Below are positions 22,001 to 30,068 of a stretch of DNA of 64,000 bases, one piece after another. Every line of letters starts with the position of its first letter. Position 1 is the first letter of the stretch. Made by a program: the position numbers and the translations under genes. Source of the DNA: Fulverythrobacter ferritrahens (GTDB lineage Bacteria; Pseudomonadota; Alphaproteobacteria; Sphingomonadales; Sphingomonadaceae); NCBI RefSeq assembly GCF_020539485.1, contig NZ_JACDXU010000001.1, positions 682,001 through 746,000 of the forward strand, written 5' to 3'. The notes under the pieces are model-generated. The model saw only the letters and a program-made list of their open reading frames with translations. It did not search any database and was not told the origin of the DNA.

Positions 22001-23808
22001 TGGCCGACGCAGCTTACAAGATCATCGACCATACTTATGACGTTGTGGTCGTCGGCGCGGGCGGTTCGGGCCTGCGTGCCACGATGGGCGCGGCAGAGGC
22101 CGGCCTGCGCACCGCCTGTATCACCAAGGTGTTCCCCACCCGCAGCCATACCGTGGCCGCGCAAGGCGGCATTGCCGCCTCGCTGGGTAACAATACGCCC
22201 GATCACTGGACCTGGCACATGTACGACACCGTGAAGGGGTCGGACTGGCTGGGGGACCAGGACGCCATCGAATATATGGTCCGTGAAGCGCCCCAGGCAG
22301 TTTACGAGCTGGAGCACGCAGGCGTGCCTTTCAGCCGCAACGCTGATGGCACGATCTATCAGCGTCCCTTCGGCGGCCATATGCAGAATATGGGCGAAGG
22401 CCCGCCGGTGCAGCGCACCTGCGCGGCTGCGGATCGCACCGGCCATGCCATGCTGCATGCGCTCTACCAGCAGAGCCTGAAATACGACGCGGATTTCTTC
22501 ATCGAATATTTCGCGATCGATCTGATCATGGAAAACGGCCAGTGCCGGGGCGTGATCGCCATGTGCATGGATGACGGTTCGATCCACCGCTTCCGCTCCC
22601 ATGCCGTGGTCCTCGCCACTGGCGGTTACGGCCGCTGCTATTACACCGCCACTTCGGCCCATACCTGCACCGGCGATGGTGGCGGCATGGTGCTGCGCGC
22701 CGGCCTGCCGCTGCAGGACATGGAATTCGTGCAGTTCCACCCCACCGGCATTTACGGCGCAGGCGTGCTCATCACCGAAGGCGCCCGCGGGGAGGGTGGC
22801 TATCTCACCAATTCCGAGGGTGAGCGTTTCATGGAACGCTATGCCCCCTCGGCCAAGGATCTCGCCAGCCGCGACGTGGTCTCGCGTTCCATGGCGCTGG
22901 AAATCCGTGAAGGGCGCGGGGTTGGCCCGCATAAGGACCATATCTACCTGCACCTCGATCACATCGATCCAGCGGTGCTGGCGGAACGCCTGCCCGGCAT
23001 CACCGAAAGCGGCAAGATCTTCGCGGGTGTGGACCTTACCCGCCAGCCGTTGCCCGTAGTGCCTACTGTCCATTACAATATGGGCGGCATCCCCTGTAAT
23101 TATCACGGCGAAGTGGTAACCATCGGGGCAGACGGCAATCCGGAAACGGTAGTCCCCGGCCTGTTCGCGGTGGGCGAGGCAGCTTGCGTCTCGGTTCACG
23201 GTGCGAACCGCCTGGGTTCCAACTCGCTGATCGATCTTGTGGTGTTCGGCCGCGCGACCGGCCACCGCCTGAAGGAACTGGTCAAGCCCGGCACTGCGCA
23301 TGACAGCCTGCCGAAAGACAGCGCGGATATGGCGCTGGGCCGTCTGGACCACTTCCGCAATGCCAAGGGCGGTTCCTCGACAGCGGAAATCCGCACCGAG
23401 ATGCAGCGCGCCATGAGCCAGCACGCCGCCGTGTTCCGCACGGATGAGCTGATGGCCGAAGGCAAGGTGAAGCTGGCCGATACTTACAAGCGGATGGAAG
23501 ACATCCACGTTACCGACCGTTCGCTGATCTGGAACTCTGACCTGATCGAGACGCTGGAACTGGACAACCTCATCGCCCAGGCGACGGTGACCATGCATTC
23601 CGCCTTCAACCGCAAGGAAAGCCGCGGCGCCCATGCGCATGAGGACTTCCCTGATCGGGACGACGCGAACTGGATGAAGCACACCGCGGCCTGGTTCGAA
23701 GGCTGGGGCGGCAAGGGCGGATCGGTGAAGCTCGATTACCGTCCGGTCCACGAATTCACGCTGACTGACGACGTGGAATACATCAAGCCGAAGAAGCGGG
23801 TGTATTAA
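22000..23808 (+). CDS. sdhA: Succinate dehydrogenase flavoprotein subunit SdhA
   Basis: 602 residues. Catalytic subunit of complex II: oxidises succinate to fumarate with covalently bound FAD. Visible features are the FAD motif [37 protein letters not shown] with the flavinylated His, HPTGIYGAG with the substrate-site His, and [19 protein letters not shown]-terminal domain complete. The gene is translationally coupled to sdhD and ends 24 bp before a strong terminator. No sdhB follows, so the iron-sulfur subunit must be encoded outside the window. Confidence 0.98.
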   Translation: MADAAYKIIDHTYDVVVVGAGGSGLRATMGAAEAGLRTACITKVFPTRSHTVAAQGGIAASLGNNTPDHWTWHMYDTVKGSDWLGDQDAIEYMVREAPQAVYELEHAGVPFSRNADGTIYQRPFGGHMQNMGEGPPVQRTCAAADRTGHAMLHALYQQSLKYDADFFIEYFAIDLIMENGQCRGVIAMCMDDGSIHRFRSHAVVLATGGYGRCYYTATSAHTCTGDGGGMVLRAGLPLQDMEFVQFHPTGIYGAGVLITEGARGEGGYLTNSEGERFMERYAPSAKDLASRDVVSRSMALEIREGRGVGPHKDHIYLHLDHIDPAVLAERLPGITESGKIFAGVDLTRQPLPVVPTVHYNMGGIPCNYHGEVVTIGADGNPETVVPGLFAVGEAACVSVHGANRLGSNSLIDLVVFGRATGHRLKELVKPGTAHDSLPKDSADMALGRLDHFRNAKGGSSTAEIRTEMQRAMSQHAAVFRTDELMAEGKVKLADTYKRMEDIHVTDRSLIWNSDLIETLELDNLIAQATVTMHSAFNRKESRGAHAHEDFPDRDDANWMKHTAAWFEGWGGKGGSVKLDYRPVHEFTLTDDVEYIKPKKRVY

Positions 23809-23833
23809 GCACGGCGCGAATGGCGCAATGAAG

Positions 23834-23861
23834 AGGCCGGGGCGATTGCTCCGGCCTTTTT
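23834..23861 (+). terminator. Rho-independent terminator after sdhA
   Basis: Stem AGGCCGG (23834-23840) and CCGGCCT (23851-23857) around a ten-base loop, followed by a run of five T. It ends the sdhCDA transcript just downstream of the sdhA stop at 23808 and lies before the convergent Rrf2 gene. Confidence 0.85.
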
Positions 23862-23871
23862 CGTTGGGGCG

Positions 23872-24306
23872 CTATTCGACCGCTTCCAGCCGCGCCAGGA
23901 AGGCCTTGCGGTTGGGGGTCAGGTCCGCCAGCCGATAGGTGTCCAGATGGGCAAGGAACGCATCCAGCGCGCCTGACAGCGCCGGTTTCAGCCCGCACAC
24001 GCCATTCACGACGCAATCGGACGCGCCCAGTCCCAGGCAGCTGACGAAACCATCCAGCCGTTCGAACCGGCGGACCACATCGCCCACGATGATATCCTGC
24101 GGTTCCTGCGCCAGTTCCATCCCGCCATTGCGACCGCGTGTGGTGGTGATGAAGCCCTGCGCCTGCAGCTCCTGCGCCACCTTGGCGAGGTGATTGCGCG
24201 AAATGTCGAACTGGCGCGCCACATCGTCAACCGACAGGCGGCGCCCGGAGGCGGCGAGGGCCATCAGGATGCGCAGGGCATAATCGCTGTGAAGGCTTAA
24301 CTGCAT
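23872..24306 (-). CDS. Rrf2 family iron-sulfur transcriptional regulator (NsrR/RirA-like)
   Basis: 144 residues. A winged helix-turn-helix at the N-terminus (SDYALRILMALAASG, then DDVARQFDISRNHLAKVAQELQAQGFI) is followed by three cysteines, Cys90, Cys98 and Cys104 (CX7CX5C), that would hold an iron-sulfur cluster. Cysteine spacing of this kind occurs in nitric-oxide sensor NsrR of Bacillus and in the iron regulator RirA, so the cysteines alone do not decide. Its divergent neighbour is a truncated haemoglobin and the shared spacer contains an NsrR-style 11-1-11 palindrome, which favours an NO-sensing repressor. Start ATG at 24306 opens the conserved MQLSLHSDYALR. Confidence 0.9.
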   Translation of the reverse strand: MQLSLHSDYALRILMALAASGRRLSVDDVARQFDISRNHLAKVAQELQAQGFITTTRGRNGGMELAQEPQDIIVGDVVRRFERLDGFVSCLGLGASDCVVNGVCGLKPALSGALDAFLAHLDTYRLADLTPNRKAFLARLEAVE

Positions 24307-24308
24307 AA

Positions 24309-24319
24309 AATGGGTATTT
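24309..24319. promoter_or_regulatory. Second operator half-site next to the Rrf2 gene
   Basis: AATGGGTATTT at this position matches the half-site AATAGGTATTT of the nearby palindrome (24350-24372, right arm reversed) in ten of eleven bases. It sits directly upstream of the Rrf2 start and could mediate autoregulation. Inference from sequence likeness only. Confidence 0.4.
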
Positions 24320-24349
24320 CAGATATTGCTTTTCAGGGCAAGATGGATA

Positions 24350-24372
24350 AATAGGAATTATAAATACCTATT
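24350..24372. promoter_or_regulatory. Palindromic operator, probable Rrf2/NsrR-type binding site
   Basis: A 23-base imperfect palindrome with an 11-1-11 layout: AATAGGAATTA, central T, AAATACCTATT (nine of eleven positions symmetric). The known NsrR operator of E. coli has the same 11-1-11 layout with AT-rich inner parts. It contains a TATAAA that could be the -10 element (24359-24364) of the haemoglobin gene, so bound repressor would block transcription. The ribosome site GGAG begins just after it at 24375. Confidence 0.7.
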
Positions 24373-24384
24373 ATGGAGTCGGCG

Positions 24385-24885
24385 ATGACCGAAGCCTCGG
24401 TTCAGCAGAGTGGAGCAGTGCGGCAGGGCGAGGATTTCGTCCGTGCCGCGCGGGAAGACAAGCGCGCAAGGGCGGAGGCAATCGGCGTCGATGCCGATTA
24501 CATCGCCAGCTTCGTGGACCGGTTCTACGCCCGCATCCGCAAGGATGATCTGCTCGGCCCGATCTTTGCCGAACGCATTGCCGATTGGGACGAGCATCTG
24601 GGGCGGATGAAGCGTTTCTGGCGTTCCATCCTGCACAATAGCGGCGAATTTTCGGGCAATCCCATGGTCAAGCACATGGCGATCCCGGGGCTGGATGCCT
24701 CCCACTTCGCCCATTGGCTGGACCTGTTCTACGCAACCCTGCGCGAGGACGAGCCCGATCCTGCTGCAACGCGGCTGGTTGGCGCCCGCGCGCGGATGAT
24801 CGCCGACAGTCTACTCACCGGAATTGAAACGCAGCGCAACGGCCTTGTCGGGGCGCGAGCCGGAAAGGATCTGCCCCATGCCTGA
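24385..24885 (+). CDS. Group III truncated haemoglobin
   Basis: 166 residues. The 2-on-2 globin core fits the group III (trHbIII) class: FVDRFYARIRKDDLLGPIFAERIADWDEHLGRMKRFW in the first half and HFAHWLDLF with the likely proximal histidine in the second, with N- and C-terminal extensions. Group III truncated globins are linked to nitric-oxide handling in Campylobacter and other bacteria. The start at 24385 is preferred because GGAG (24375-24378) stands six bases ahead; an in-frame ATG at 24373 lies inside the operator. The gene overlaps the next one by eight bases. Confidence 0.9.
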   Translation: MTEASVQQSGAVRQGEDFVRAAREDKRARAEAIGVDADYIASFVDRFYARIRKDDLLGPIFAERIADWDEHLGRMKRFWRSILHNSGEFSGNPMVKHMAIPGLDASHFAHWLDLFYATLREDEPDPAATRLVGARARMIADSLLTGIETQRNGLVGARAGKDLPHA

Positions 24886-25288
24886 GAAAACCGAACTCCC
24901 GGCCGATGCCCACGCACCCGCGCCTATCGGGCATAACCGGCCTGCGCGGCCTGAAGGCTTTCAACTGCCCGTGGCTATCTGGAAGACGATGTTCGCCTGT
25001 TACGGCGTGTTCTTCACCGGCCTTGCGCTGGCGAGTGGGGGCAGCGGCCCGGCGCGTCTGGTGCTGGCGGTCTCGGGCCTGTTCATCCTCACCTATTTCA
25101 CCTGCGGCGCCATCCTTGCCCGGTTGGGCGGAAAGGACGCCACGCAGGTGGCACCCGGAAAGCCGCTCCAGACCATCTATGGCCCGATGAGCGCCGGGGC
25201 AGTGTGGGCGCAGGTGCTGACCGTGCCGATCGCACTGGCCTTCTTCGGCATGGCGATCGTGCTGATTGCCGCTTCGGCCGGATTGTGA
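24878..25288 (+). CDS. Small membrane protein in the globin operon
   Basis: 136 residues, family not recognised. A polar, proline-rich N-terminus (about 1-30) precedes three hydrophobic segments at roughly 38-56, 60-82 and 105-132. The ATG at 24878 overlaps the globin stop by eight bases, so the two are translationally coupled. The downstream gene can also start inside its stop (GTGA at 25285). Its position between an NO-type globin and a YeaR-like protein suggests a role in the same response. Confidence 0.75.
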   Translation: MPEKTELPADAHAPAPIGHNRPARPEGFQLPVAIWKTMFACYGVFFTGLALASGGSGPARLVLAVSGLFILTYFTCGAILARLGGKDATQVAPGKPLQTIYGPMSAGAVWAQVLTVPIALAFFGMAIVLIAASAGL

Positions 25289-25302
25289 CCCGGGCTGCGA
25301 CC

Positions 25303-25632
25303 ATGGCATCGGATCAGAGGGCGGATCAGAGGGCGGATCAGGTGGCAGCCGGGCGGGCGAAGGTGCTGCCGGACGGGGCGGCGCCCTATCGCTCGCTCGG
25401 CCCTTTCGGACCTGCCGATCTCCCGACGGGCCTGCTGCGCACGCACAGGCTGGCAGAGGGCGTCTGGGGCCTTTTAAGGTTGCAGGCGGGCCGCGCCGTC
25501 TTCGTCTGGGAAGATGGCAGCGGTGAGCGGGAAGAGCTGGCCGCTCCGGCAGAACTGGTGGTGCCGCCACAGGTTCCGCATCATCTGGAAGTGGAGGGCG
25601 ATTTCCGTATCGCGCTCACCTTCCATCGCTGA
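25303..25632 (+). CDS. DUF1971 (YeaR/TehB-like cupin) protein
   Basis: About 109 residues. The LPDGAAPYRSLGPFGPADLP start, GVWGLLRLQAGRAVFVW and PAELVVPPQVPHHLE end match the DUF1971 domain, a small cupin-like fold found in E. coli YeaR and fused to TehB-like proteins. In E. coli, yeaR is induced by nitrate and nitric oxide and repressed by NsrR, which fits this operon. The start is uncertain: ATG at 25303 or GTG at 25285, the latter overlapping the upstream stop. The first residues contain a 12-bp tandem repeat (25312-25347, three copies, protein DQRA repeats) that may reflect a replication slip. Confidence 0.8.
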   Translation: MASDQRADQRADQVAAGRAKVLPDGAAPYRSLGPFGPADLPTGLLRTHRLAEGVWGLLRLQAGRAVFVWEDGSGEREELAAPAELVVPPQVPHHLEVEGDFRIALTFHR

Positions 25633-25701
25633 CCTCGTCCCGGGGCCGCCGGTTTCCCCCAAACCGGATGGCTCAGAGGCGCCCTGAATCCTCCACCACC
25701 A

Positions 25702-26379
25702 TCAGGGCGCCTCAACCCGGCTGATCCTTACGATCTTCACCGGCTGGGCGAGCAACTGGCCCTTGAGGAACGCCTCGCCCTTTTCCGGGTCGATCGGCTG
25801 GCCATAGATTGCTTCCACCACATCCATCCCGCCGGTAACATGGCCGAACACGGCAAAGCCTGCCTGCTGGTCCGGGTCTTCCGACTTCGGATCGGCATCC
25901 AGCGAGGTCACATCGCCTACCATGATGGTGAAATCGGCCGTGGCGGAGCCGGGGGCGTAGCGGGCCATGGAAAGCGCGCCGCGCACGTGGGAAAGGCCGG
26001 TCTTATCGGTCGGTTCATGCGCGATGGGCGGTAGGATGCGGTCCGGATCGTTCTGCGCGCCGCCCTGGATCAGCCCGTTGGGCTGCTGGCCCCACTCCAG
26101 CTTGAGCACGCGATAGAAAACGGTGCCGTCCAGCCGGTGCTGATCGGCATAGCGCAGGAAATTGGCCGAGGTGATGGGCGCGCGTTCGGTTTCCAGCGCC
26201 ACGGTGATGGTGCCCAGCGTGGTTTCGATGGCAACCGGTGTGGTCTTCCATTCCCGTTCAGGCACGACTGCCGTTGCTGCCGGATCGGGTGTTGCTCCAT
26301 GGGGCCCGTCATTTTGGGCCAAACCGGGGGAGGCCAGCGCCAGCAGGGGCGCCACGCTCAGCAGGGCAAAGAATTTCAT
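25702..26379 (-). CDS. Periplasmic cyclophilin-type peptidyl-prolyl isomerase
   Basis: About 225 residues with a signal peptide (FFALLSVAPLLALASPGLAQ). The cyclophilin domain is seen in VAIETTLGTITVALETERAPITSANFLRYAD, TVFYRVLK, GLIQGGAQND and HVRGALSMARYAPGSATADFTIMVGD. Several canonical active-site residues, such as the FHR of the FHRVI motif (here FYRVLK), are changed. It would catalyse proline isomerisation in the cell envelope. The ATG at 26379 with GAGG upstream overlaps the stop of the previous gene on this strand by four bases. Confidence 0.88.
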   Translation of the reverse strand: MKFFALLSVAPLLALASPGLAQNDGPHGATPDPAATAVVPEREWKTTPVAIETTLGTITVALETERAPITSANFLRYADQHRLDGTVFYRVLKLEWGQQPNGLIQGGAQNDPDRILPPIAHEPTDKTGLSHVRGALSMARYAPGSATADFTIMVGDVTSLDADPKSEDPDQQAGFAVFGHVTGGMDVVEAIYGQPIDPEKGEAFLKGQLLAQPVKIVRISRVEAP

Positions 26380-27554
26380 CGCCACCTCAGATTTTCGCGC
26401 GAAAGATCGGCCACGGATTTCGCGCCCATCAGCTTCATATCGCGAATAATCTCGTTTTCCAGGATCGAAACGGCCCGGTCCACCCCGGCCTGACCGGCGG
26501 CGGCAAGGGCGTAGAGGTAGAGCCGCCCGCCGGCCACGGCCTTGGCGCCCACGGACAGCGCCTTGAGCACGTGTGTGCCGCGCCGCACTCCGCCATCCAT
26601 GATGACGTTCACCTTGTCGCCCACCGCGTCGACGATTTCGGCCAGTTGGTCGAAGGGAGAGCGGCTGCCGTCGAGCTGGCGGCCGCCATGGTTGGAAACC
26701 CAGATCGCGTCCACGCCGATTTCCGCCGCGCGCTTCGCATCGGCAACCGACATGATGCCCTTCAGGGCGAAGGTGCCGCCCCAGTCCTGCCGCAGCTTGT
26801 CCGCCGCCTTCCAGTCCATCGACTGATCAAGCATGGTGTTGAAGTAATCCGCCACAGAGGTGGCCACGTTCGTTCCCGCCGCCACATGCTTTTCAAGGTT
26901 GGGCAGGGAGAACTTCTCGCGGAACATATAGTCCAGCGCCCAGCGCGGCTTGGTGGCGTAGGACAGGAAGCTGGCCGGGGTGATCTTGGGCGGGCTGGTG
27001 AAGCCGGTTCGCAGGCAGCGTTCGCGCTTTCCGGACACGATCGTGTCCACGGTCAGCGCGATGGCATCGAAATTGGCGGCGCGCGCCATTTCGATCAGCG
27101 CGGCGTTCAGCCCCCGGTCCTTGTGATAGTAATACTGGAGCATCTTGGGGCCGGTGAAGCGCGCGCCCACTTCCTCCACCGAAACGCTGCCCAGGCTGGA
27201 AATGCCGAACCACAGGCCGAATTTCTCGGCCACCGCGGCAACGGCGCGCTCTCCCTGCCAGTGGAACAGGCGTTGCAGGGCCGTGGGGGAGAGGATCAGG
27301 GGCAGGGGGGTCTTCCTGCCCATCACGGTGACGGAAGTGTCCACTTCCTCCACGCCGGCCAGCACATTGGGCACAAGATCGCAATCGTCAAACGCGCTGG
27401 TATTGCGACGTTTGGTGATCTCGTCATCCCCGGCGCCATCGATGTAATGATAGACGGGGAAGGGCAGCTTGCGATGGGCCAGCAGCCGGAAATCCTCGAT
27501 ATTGTGGCAATCGGCGAGGCTGGCGACGCGGCGCGATGGGGCGTTTACGGACAT
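26376..27554 (-). CDS. lldD: FMN-dependent alpha-hydroxy acid dehydrogenase (L-lactate dehydrogenase type)
   Basis: 392 residues. A TIM-barrel flavoenzyme oxidising a 2-hydroxy acid, most likely L-lactate to pyruvate with electrons going to the respiratory chain. The signature SNHGGRQLDGSRSPFDQL with the catalytic His, the flavin-site IMDGGVRRGTHVLKAL and the N-terminal FPVYHYIDGAGDDEITKRRN are present. It follows the family's normal length. Mandelate, glycolate or lactate dehydrogenase cannot be separated by eye. Its last codons overlap the cyclophilin start. Confidence 0.88.
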   Translation of the reverse strand: MSVNAPSRRVASLADCHNIEDFRLLAHRKLPFPVYHYIDGAGDDEITKRRNTSAFDDCDLVPNVLAGVEEVDTSVTVMGRKTPLPLILSPTALQRLFHWQGERAVAAVAEKFGLWFGISSLGSVSVEEVGARFTGPKMLQYYYHKDRGLNAALIEMARAANFDAIALTVDTIVSGKRERCLRTGFTSPPKITPASFLSYATKPRWALDYMFREKFSLPNLEKHVAAGTNVATSVADYFNTMLDQSMDWKAADKLRQDWGGTFALKGIMSVADAKRAAEIGVDAIWVSNHGGRQLDGSRSPFDQLAEIVDAVGDKVNVIMDGGVRRGTHVLKALSVGAKAVAGGRLYLYALAAAGQAGVDRAVSILENEIIRDMKLMGAKSVADLSRENLRWR

Positions 27555-27735
27555 GGCTAGTCAGTTAGCCCCGCCTCGAATGAAATGCCACCGCGCAGAC
27601 TTGCGGTCGGCGCGGATATTATTGGCGAAAAATGCTGAATTCACGAGGGTTCTCCGGTCGGCTGGCCAAGGCTCAGCCACTGCCCGGCGGCACGCGCGGG
27701 AAATAGTGCTGTCGATTCCGTTCATCAGGGCTTCA

Positions 27736-27751
27736 GATTACATATGTAGTC
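27736..27751. promoter_or_regulatory. BlaI/MecI-type operator
   Basis: The 10-base core TACATATGTA (27739-27748) is an exact TACAnnTGTA, the operator core known for BlaI, MecI and CopY repressors. It extends to an imperfect 16-base palindrome with one mismatched pair. It lies about 25 bases upstream of the BlaI-like gene start and overlaps the place where its promoter should be, which supports autoregulation. Confidence 0.75.
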
Positions 27752-27772
27752 GTATAGGAAAGCCGCTTGATC

Positions 27773-28192
27773 ATGGCGAGGAGGGAACTCGTGGCGGAAA
27801 GTGATGAAGGCCAGGATATTGGCAGGCCGGAACGCATCAGCGAAGCCGAACATGCCGTCATGGAAGCCTTGTGGGAACATTCCCCGCTTACCGCAGCCGA
27901 TGTGGCGGACAAGGTGGGGAAGAGCCGCGAGTGGAGCCTTGCCACGGTGAAGACGCTGCTTTCGCGCCTCGTCGCCAAGCATGCCGTCGCCACCGAACCC
28001 GATGGGCGCCGCTTTCTCTATCGCCCCCTGCTGGAGCGCGCGGATTATGTCGGCGGGGAATCGCGCCGTCTGGTCGATCGGCTGTTCGGCGGGCGGGCCG
28101 CGCCCTTGCTGGCCCATCTGGCCGAGGCAGAGGCCCTTTCGGATGATGACATTGCCGAAATCGAGGCTCTGCTGCGGGAGTTGAAGCAATGA
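27773..28192 (+). CDS. BlaI/MecI/CopY family transcriptional repressor
   Basis: About 139 residues. Winged helix with ISEAEHAVMEALWEHSPLTAADVADKVGKSREWSLATVKTLLSRLVAKHAVATEPDGRRFLYRPLLE, typical of penicillinase repressors. The tail is the dimerisation helix. It overlaps the following M56 peptidase by four bases (ATGA), the classic BlaI-BlaR1 arrangement, in which the peptidase cleaves the repressor upon a signal. An in-frame TTG at 27767 is an alternative start, and AGGAAA lies upstream. The target gene is unknown. Confidence 0.9.
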   Translation: MARRELVAESDEGQDIGRPERISEAEHAVMEALWEHSPLTAADVADKVGKSREWSLATVKTLLSRLVAKHAVATEPDGRRFLYRPLLERADYVGGESRRLVDRLFGGRAAPLLAHLAEAEALSDDDIAEIEALLRELKQ

Positions 28193-29757
28193 TCGGCTGG
28201 CTGGTTGACACGCTGCTCTATACCGGTGCGCTGATCGCGCTGGTGCTGGTGTTGCGCGGCCCGGTGGCGCGCCAGTTCGGCCCGCAGATGAGCTATGCCC
28301 TGTGGGCCTTGCCATTCCTGCGTTTCATCATGCCGCCCGTGGTGCTGCCGGCCAGTTTCGCACCGGCTCCCGCTGCGGATCAGCTGGTGACTTCTGCCGG
28401 ATCGGGAGTTCTGGCGCCGCTTTCCGAAGTGGCTTTCCATCCTGCAAGCGCTGCGCAAATGCCAGACTTCTTCCCGCCGGCTGTTCCAACAATCCGGGAT
28501 ACGCTGAGCGGAATGGTCGCCGATGCGCTGGTGCTGGCCTGGCTGGGCGGCGCGGCGGCTTTCCTGCTGTGGCGCTGGTGGACCTATTACCGGATGCGGG
28601 ACTGGTTGCTGGCTGGCGCGCGCCCCGTGGGCGAGGTTGGCCGCATCCGGCTGGTGGAAAGCCCGGCGGCGATCTCCCCCGTGGCTTTCGGGGTGAGCGA
28701 CAAGGTGATTGCCCTGCCGATGGAATTCATGGCGATGGAAGACCGCGCCGCGCGCGATCTGGCGATCGAGCATGAACTGGCCCATCATCGCGGGCTGGAT
28801 CTGCTGGCCAATATTCTGGCCCAGCCGCTGCTGGCGCTGCACTGGTTCAATCCGCTCGCCTGGCTGGGCTGGCGCGCCATGCGCCGCGATCAGGAGGCGG
28901 CCTGCGATGCGCGGGTAATCGCCCGGTACGATCCGCGCGTGCGGGCGCAATATGGCCGGGTAATCGCCAGCTTTGCCGCCGGGCCGCGCCTGTCGCTCGC
29001 CGCGCCCATGGCCGGGCATCGCAGCTTCGGGCCGCTTCTGGGCGAGAAATCCATCATTCACCGCCTGCGCAGCTTGACCATGGCAGATATTTCCCCGCGC
29101 CGACGGCTTGCCGGGCGATTGATGCTGGCCGGGGCGGTGATTGCCCTGCCGCTGACTGCTTCGGTCAGCTATGCCGAACAGGGGAGGGCCGAACAGCGCA
29201 GCCGCTTGCCTGAACCGCCCGCTCCCCCCGCGCCACCCATGGCTCCGGCGGCGCCCTACGCGCCCGTGGCCCCGGATGCACCCCTGCCTCCGGAACCTCC
29301 CGTGCCGCCTGTGCCAAGCGTATCGGCGGTGTCGATCGTCGAGACCGGCGTGGTCCAGCAAGATGGCGCCAGCCGCAAGGCTGCGAGCGATCTGGATCGT
29401 CAATCCCGGCAATGGGAAACGCAATGGGAGGATTGGGGCAAGCAATTGGAGGTCAACATCGCCCGGATCGTATCGACCTCGATAAGTACGGCTGTTTCCC
29501 AGACCGCCATGGCAAATGGTTGCGGTATGGCCACCAGCCGGAGCAACGGGGCGAGTGCGCAGGCTGCAGGCGACTGCGACATGATCGCCGCCAAGATGGG
29601 GGAGAAGGCTGCGGCAAATGCCAATGCCAGCGCTCGCGCGGCCTTGCTGGAAGTACGCGCCAGCATTGCGCGTAACCGGGATCTGGACGCTGAAACCCGC
29701 CGGGAAGTGCTGCAGGAACTGGATCAGGAGATCAGGGAACTGGCGACGGAGAGTTGA
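28189..29757 (+). CDS. BlaR1/MecR1-like M56 family membrane metallopeptidase
   Basis: 522 residues. The N-terminal membrane half carries about four transmembrane segments and a cytoplasmic zinc protease with HELAH at residues 195-199 and a downstream Glu-containing RRDQEAACDARVI. This is the M56 BlaR1 arrangement. However, the C-terminal half lacks a penicillin-binding sensor domain: it has a proline-rich stretch (about 340-375, repeats of PPAPP, APYAPVAP, PPEPPVPPVP) followed by a predicted charged helical segment. The trigger is therefore unlikely to be a beta-lactam sensed in the classical way. Start overlaps the BlaI-like gene by four bases. Confidence 0.88.
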   Translation: MIGWLVDTLLYTGALIALVLVLRGPVARQFGPQMSYALWALPFLRFIMPPVVLPASFAPAPAADQLVTSAGSGVLAPLSEVAFHPASAAQMPDFFPPAVPTIRDTLSGMVADALVLAWLGGAAAFLLWRWWTYYRMRDWLLAGARPVGEVGRIRLVESPAAISPVAFGVSDKVIALPMEFMAMEDRAARDLAIEHELAHHRGLDLLANILAQPLLALHWFNPLAWLGWRAMRRDQEAACDARVIARYDPRVRAQYGRVIASFAAGPRLSLAAPMAGHRSFGPLLGEKSIIHRLRSLTMADISPRRRLAGRLMLAGAVIALPLTASVSYAEQGRAEQRSRLPEPPAPPAPPMAPAAPYAPVAPDAPLPPEPPVPPVPSVSAVSIVETGVVQQDGASRKAASDLDRQSRQWETQWEDWGKQLEVNIARIVSTSISTAVSQTAMANGCGMATSRSNGASAQAAGDCDMIAAKMGEKAAANANASARAALLEVRASIARNRDLDAETRREVLQELDQEIRELATES

Positions 29758-29876
29758 GGGGGTAAAGCGCTTTCCTCCACTCCTCGTCCCGGGCTCGACC
29801 CGGGACCGCTGGTAATGTGGCACCAACTTCAATCTCGTCATTCCGGCTGAGATGGGACTGTGCTGCCTCCCCAACC

Positions 29877-29932
29877 CTCGTCATTCCCGCCCTTCGACGC
29901 CGCAGGCGGCGTCGAAGGGCGGGAATGACGAG
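29877..29932. repeat. Perfect 56-base palindrome
   Basis: Twenty-seven-base arms (29877-29903 and 29906-29932) are exact reverse complements with only two bases (AG) between. The outer edges read CTCGTCATTCCCG. The DNA would form a near-continuous hairpin or cruciform. It is one of several repeats with a GTCATTCCC-type edge seen in sphingomonads. Confidence 0.9.
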
Positions 29933-29994
29933 GTATAGAGGTAGGCGCTACACCCTCAGCGGCCTTTGCGCTCTTTGCGCGAACCCAATAAAAC

Positions 29995-30068
29995 TCACGC
30001 GGAGACGCGGAGGCGCGGAGGGAACGGGCCCAGCCGCACCCTCTCCGCGCCCCCGCGTCTCCGCGTGA
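29995..30068. repeat. GC-rich inverted repeat
   Basis: Sixteen-base arms TCACGCGGAGACGCGG (29995-30010) and CCGCGTCTCCGCGTGA (30053-30068) are exact reverse complements around a 42-base loop that holds further complementary CGCGGAGGG/CCCTCTCCGCG stretches. Resembles dispersed repeats of this genome type. Confidence 0.75.

Noticed and set aside
21880..23751. 623-codon antisense frame opposite sdhA
   Set aside because: A shadow of sdhA; the sense protein is fully conserved.
27739..27748. Possible link of the BlaI operator to the B3 metallo-beta-lactamase
   Set aside because: The lactamase lies 7.5 kb away within another operon on the opposite strand and no TACAnnTGTA site was seen next to it.
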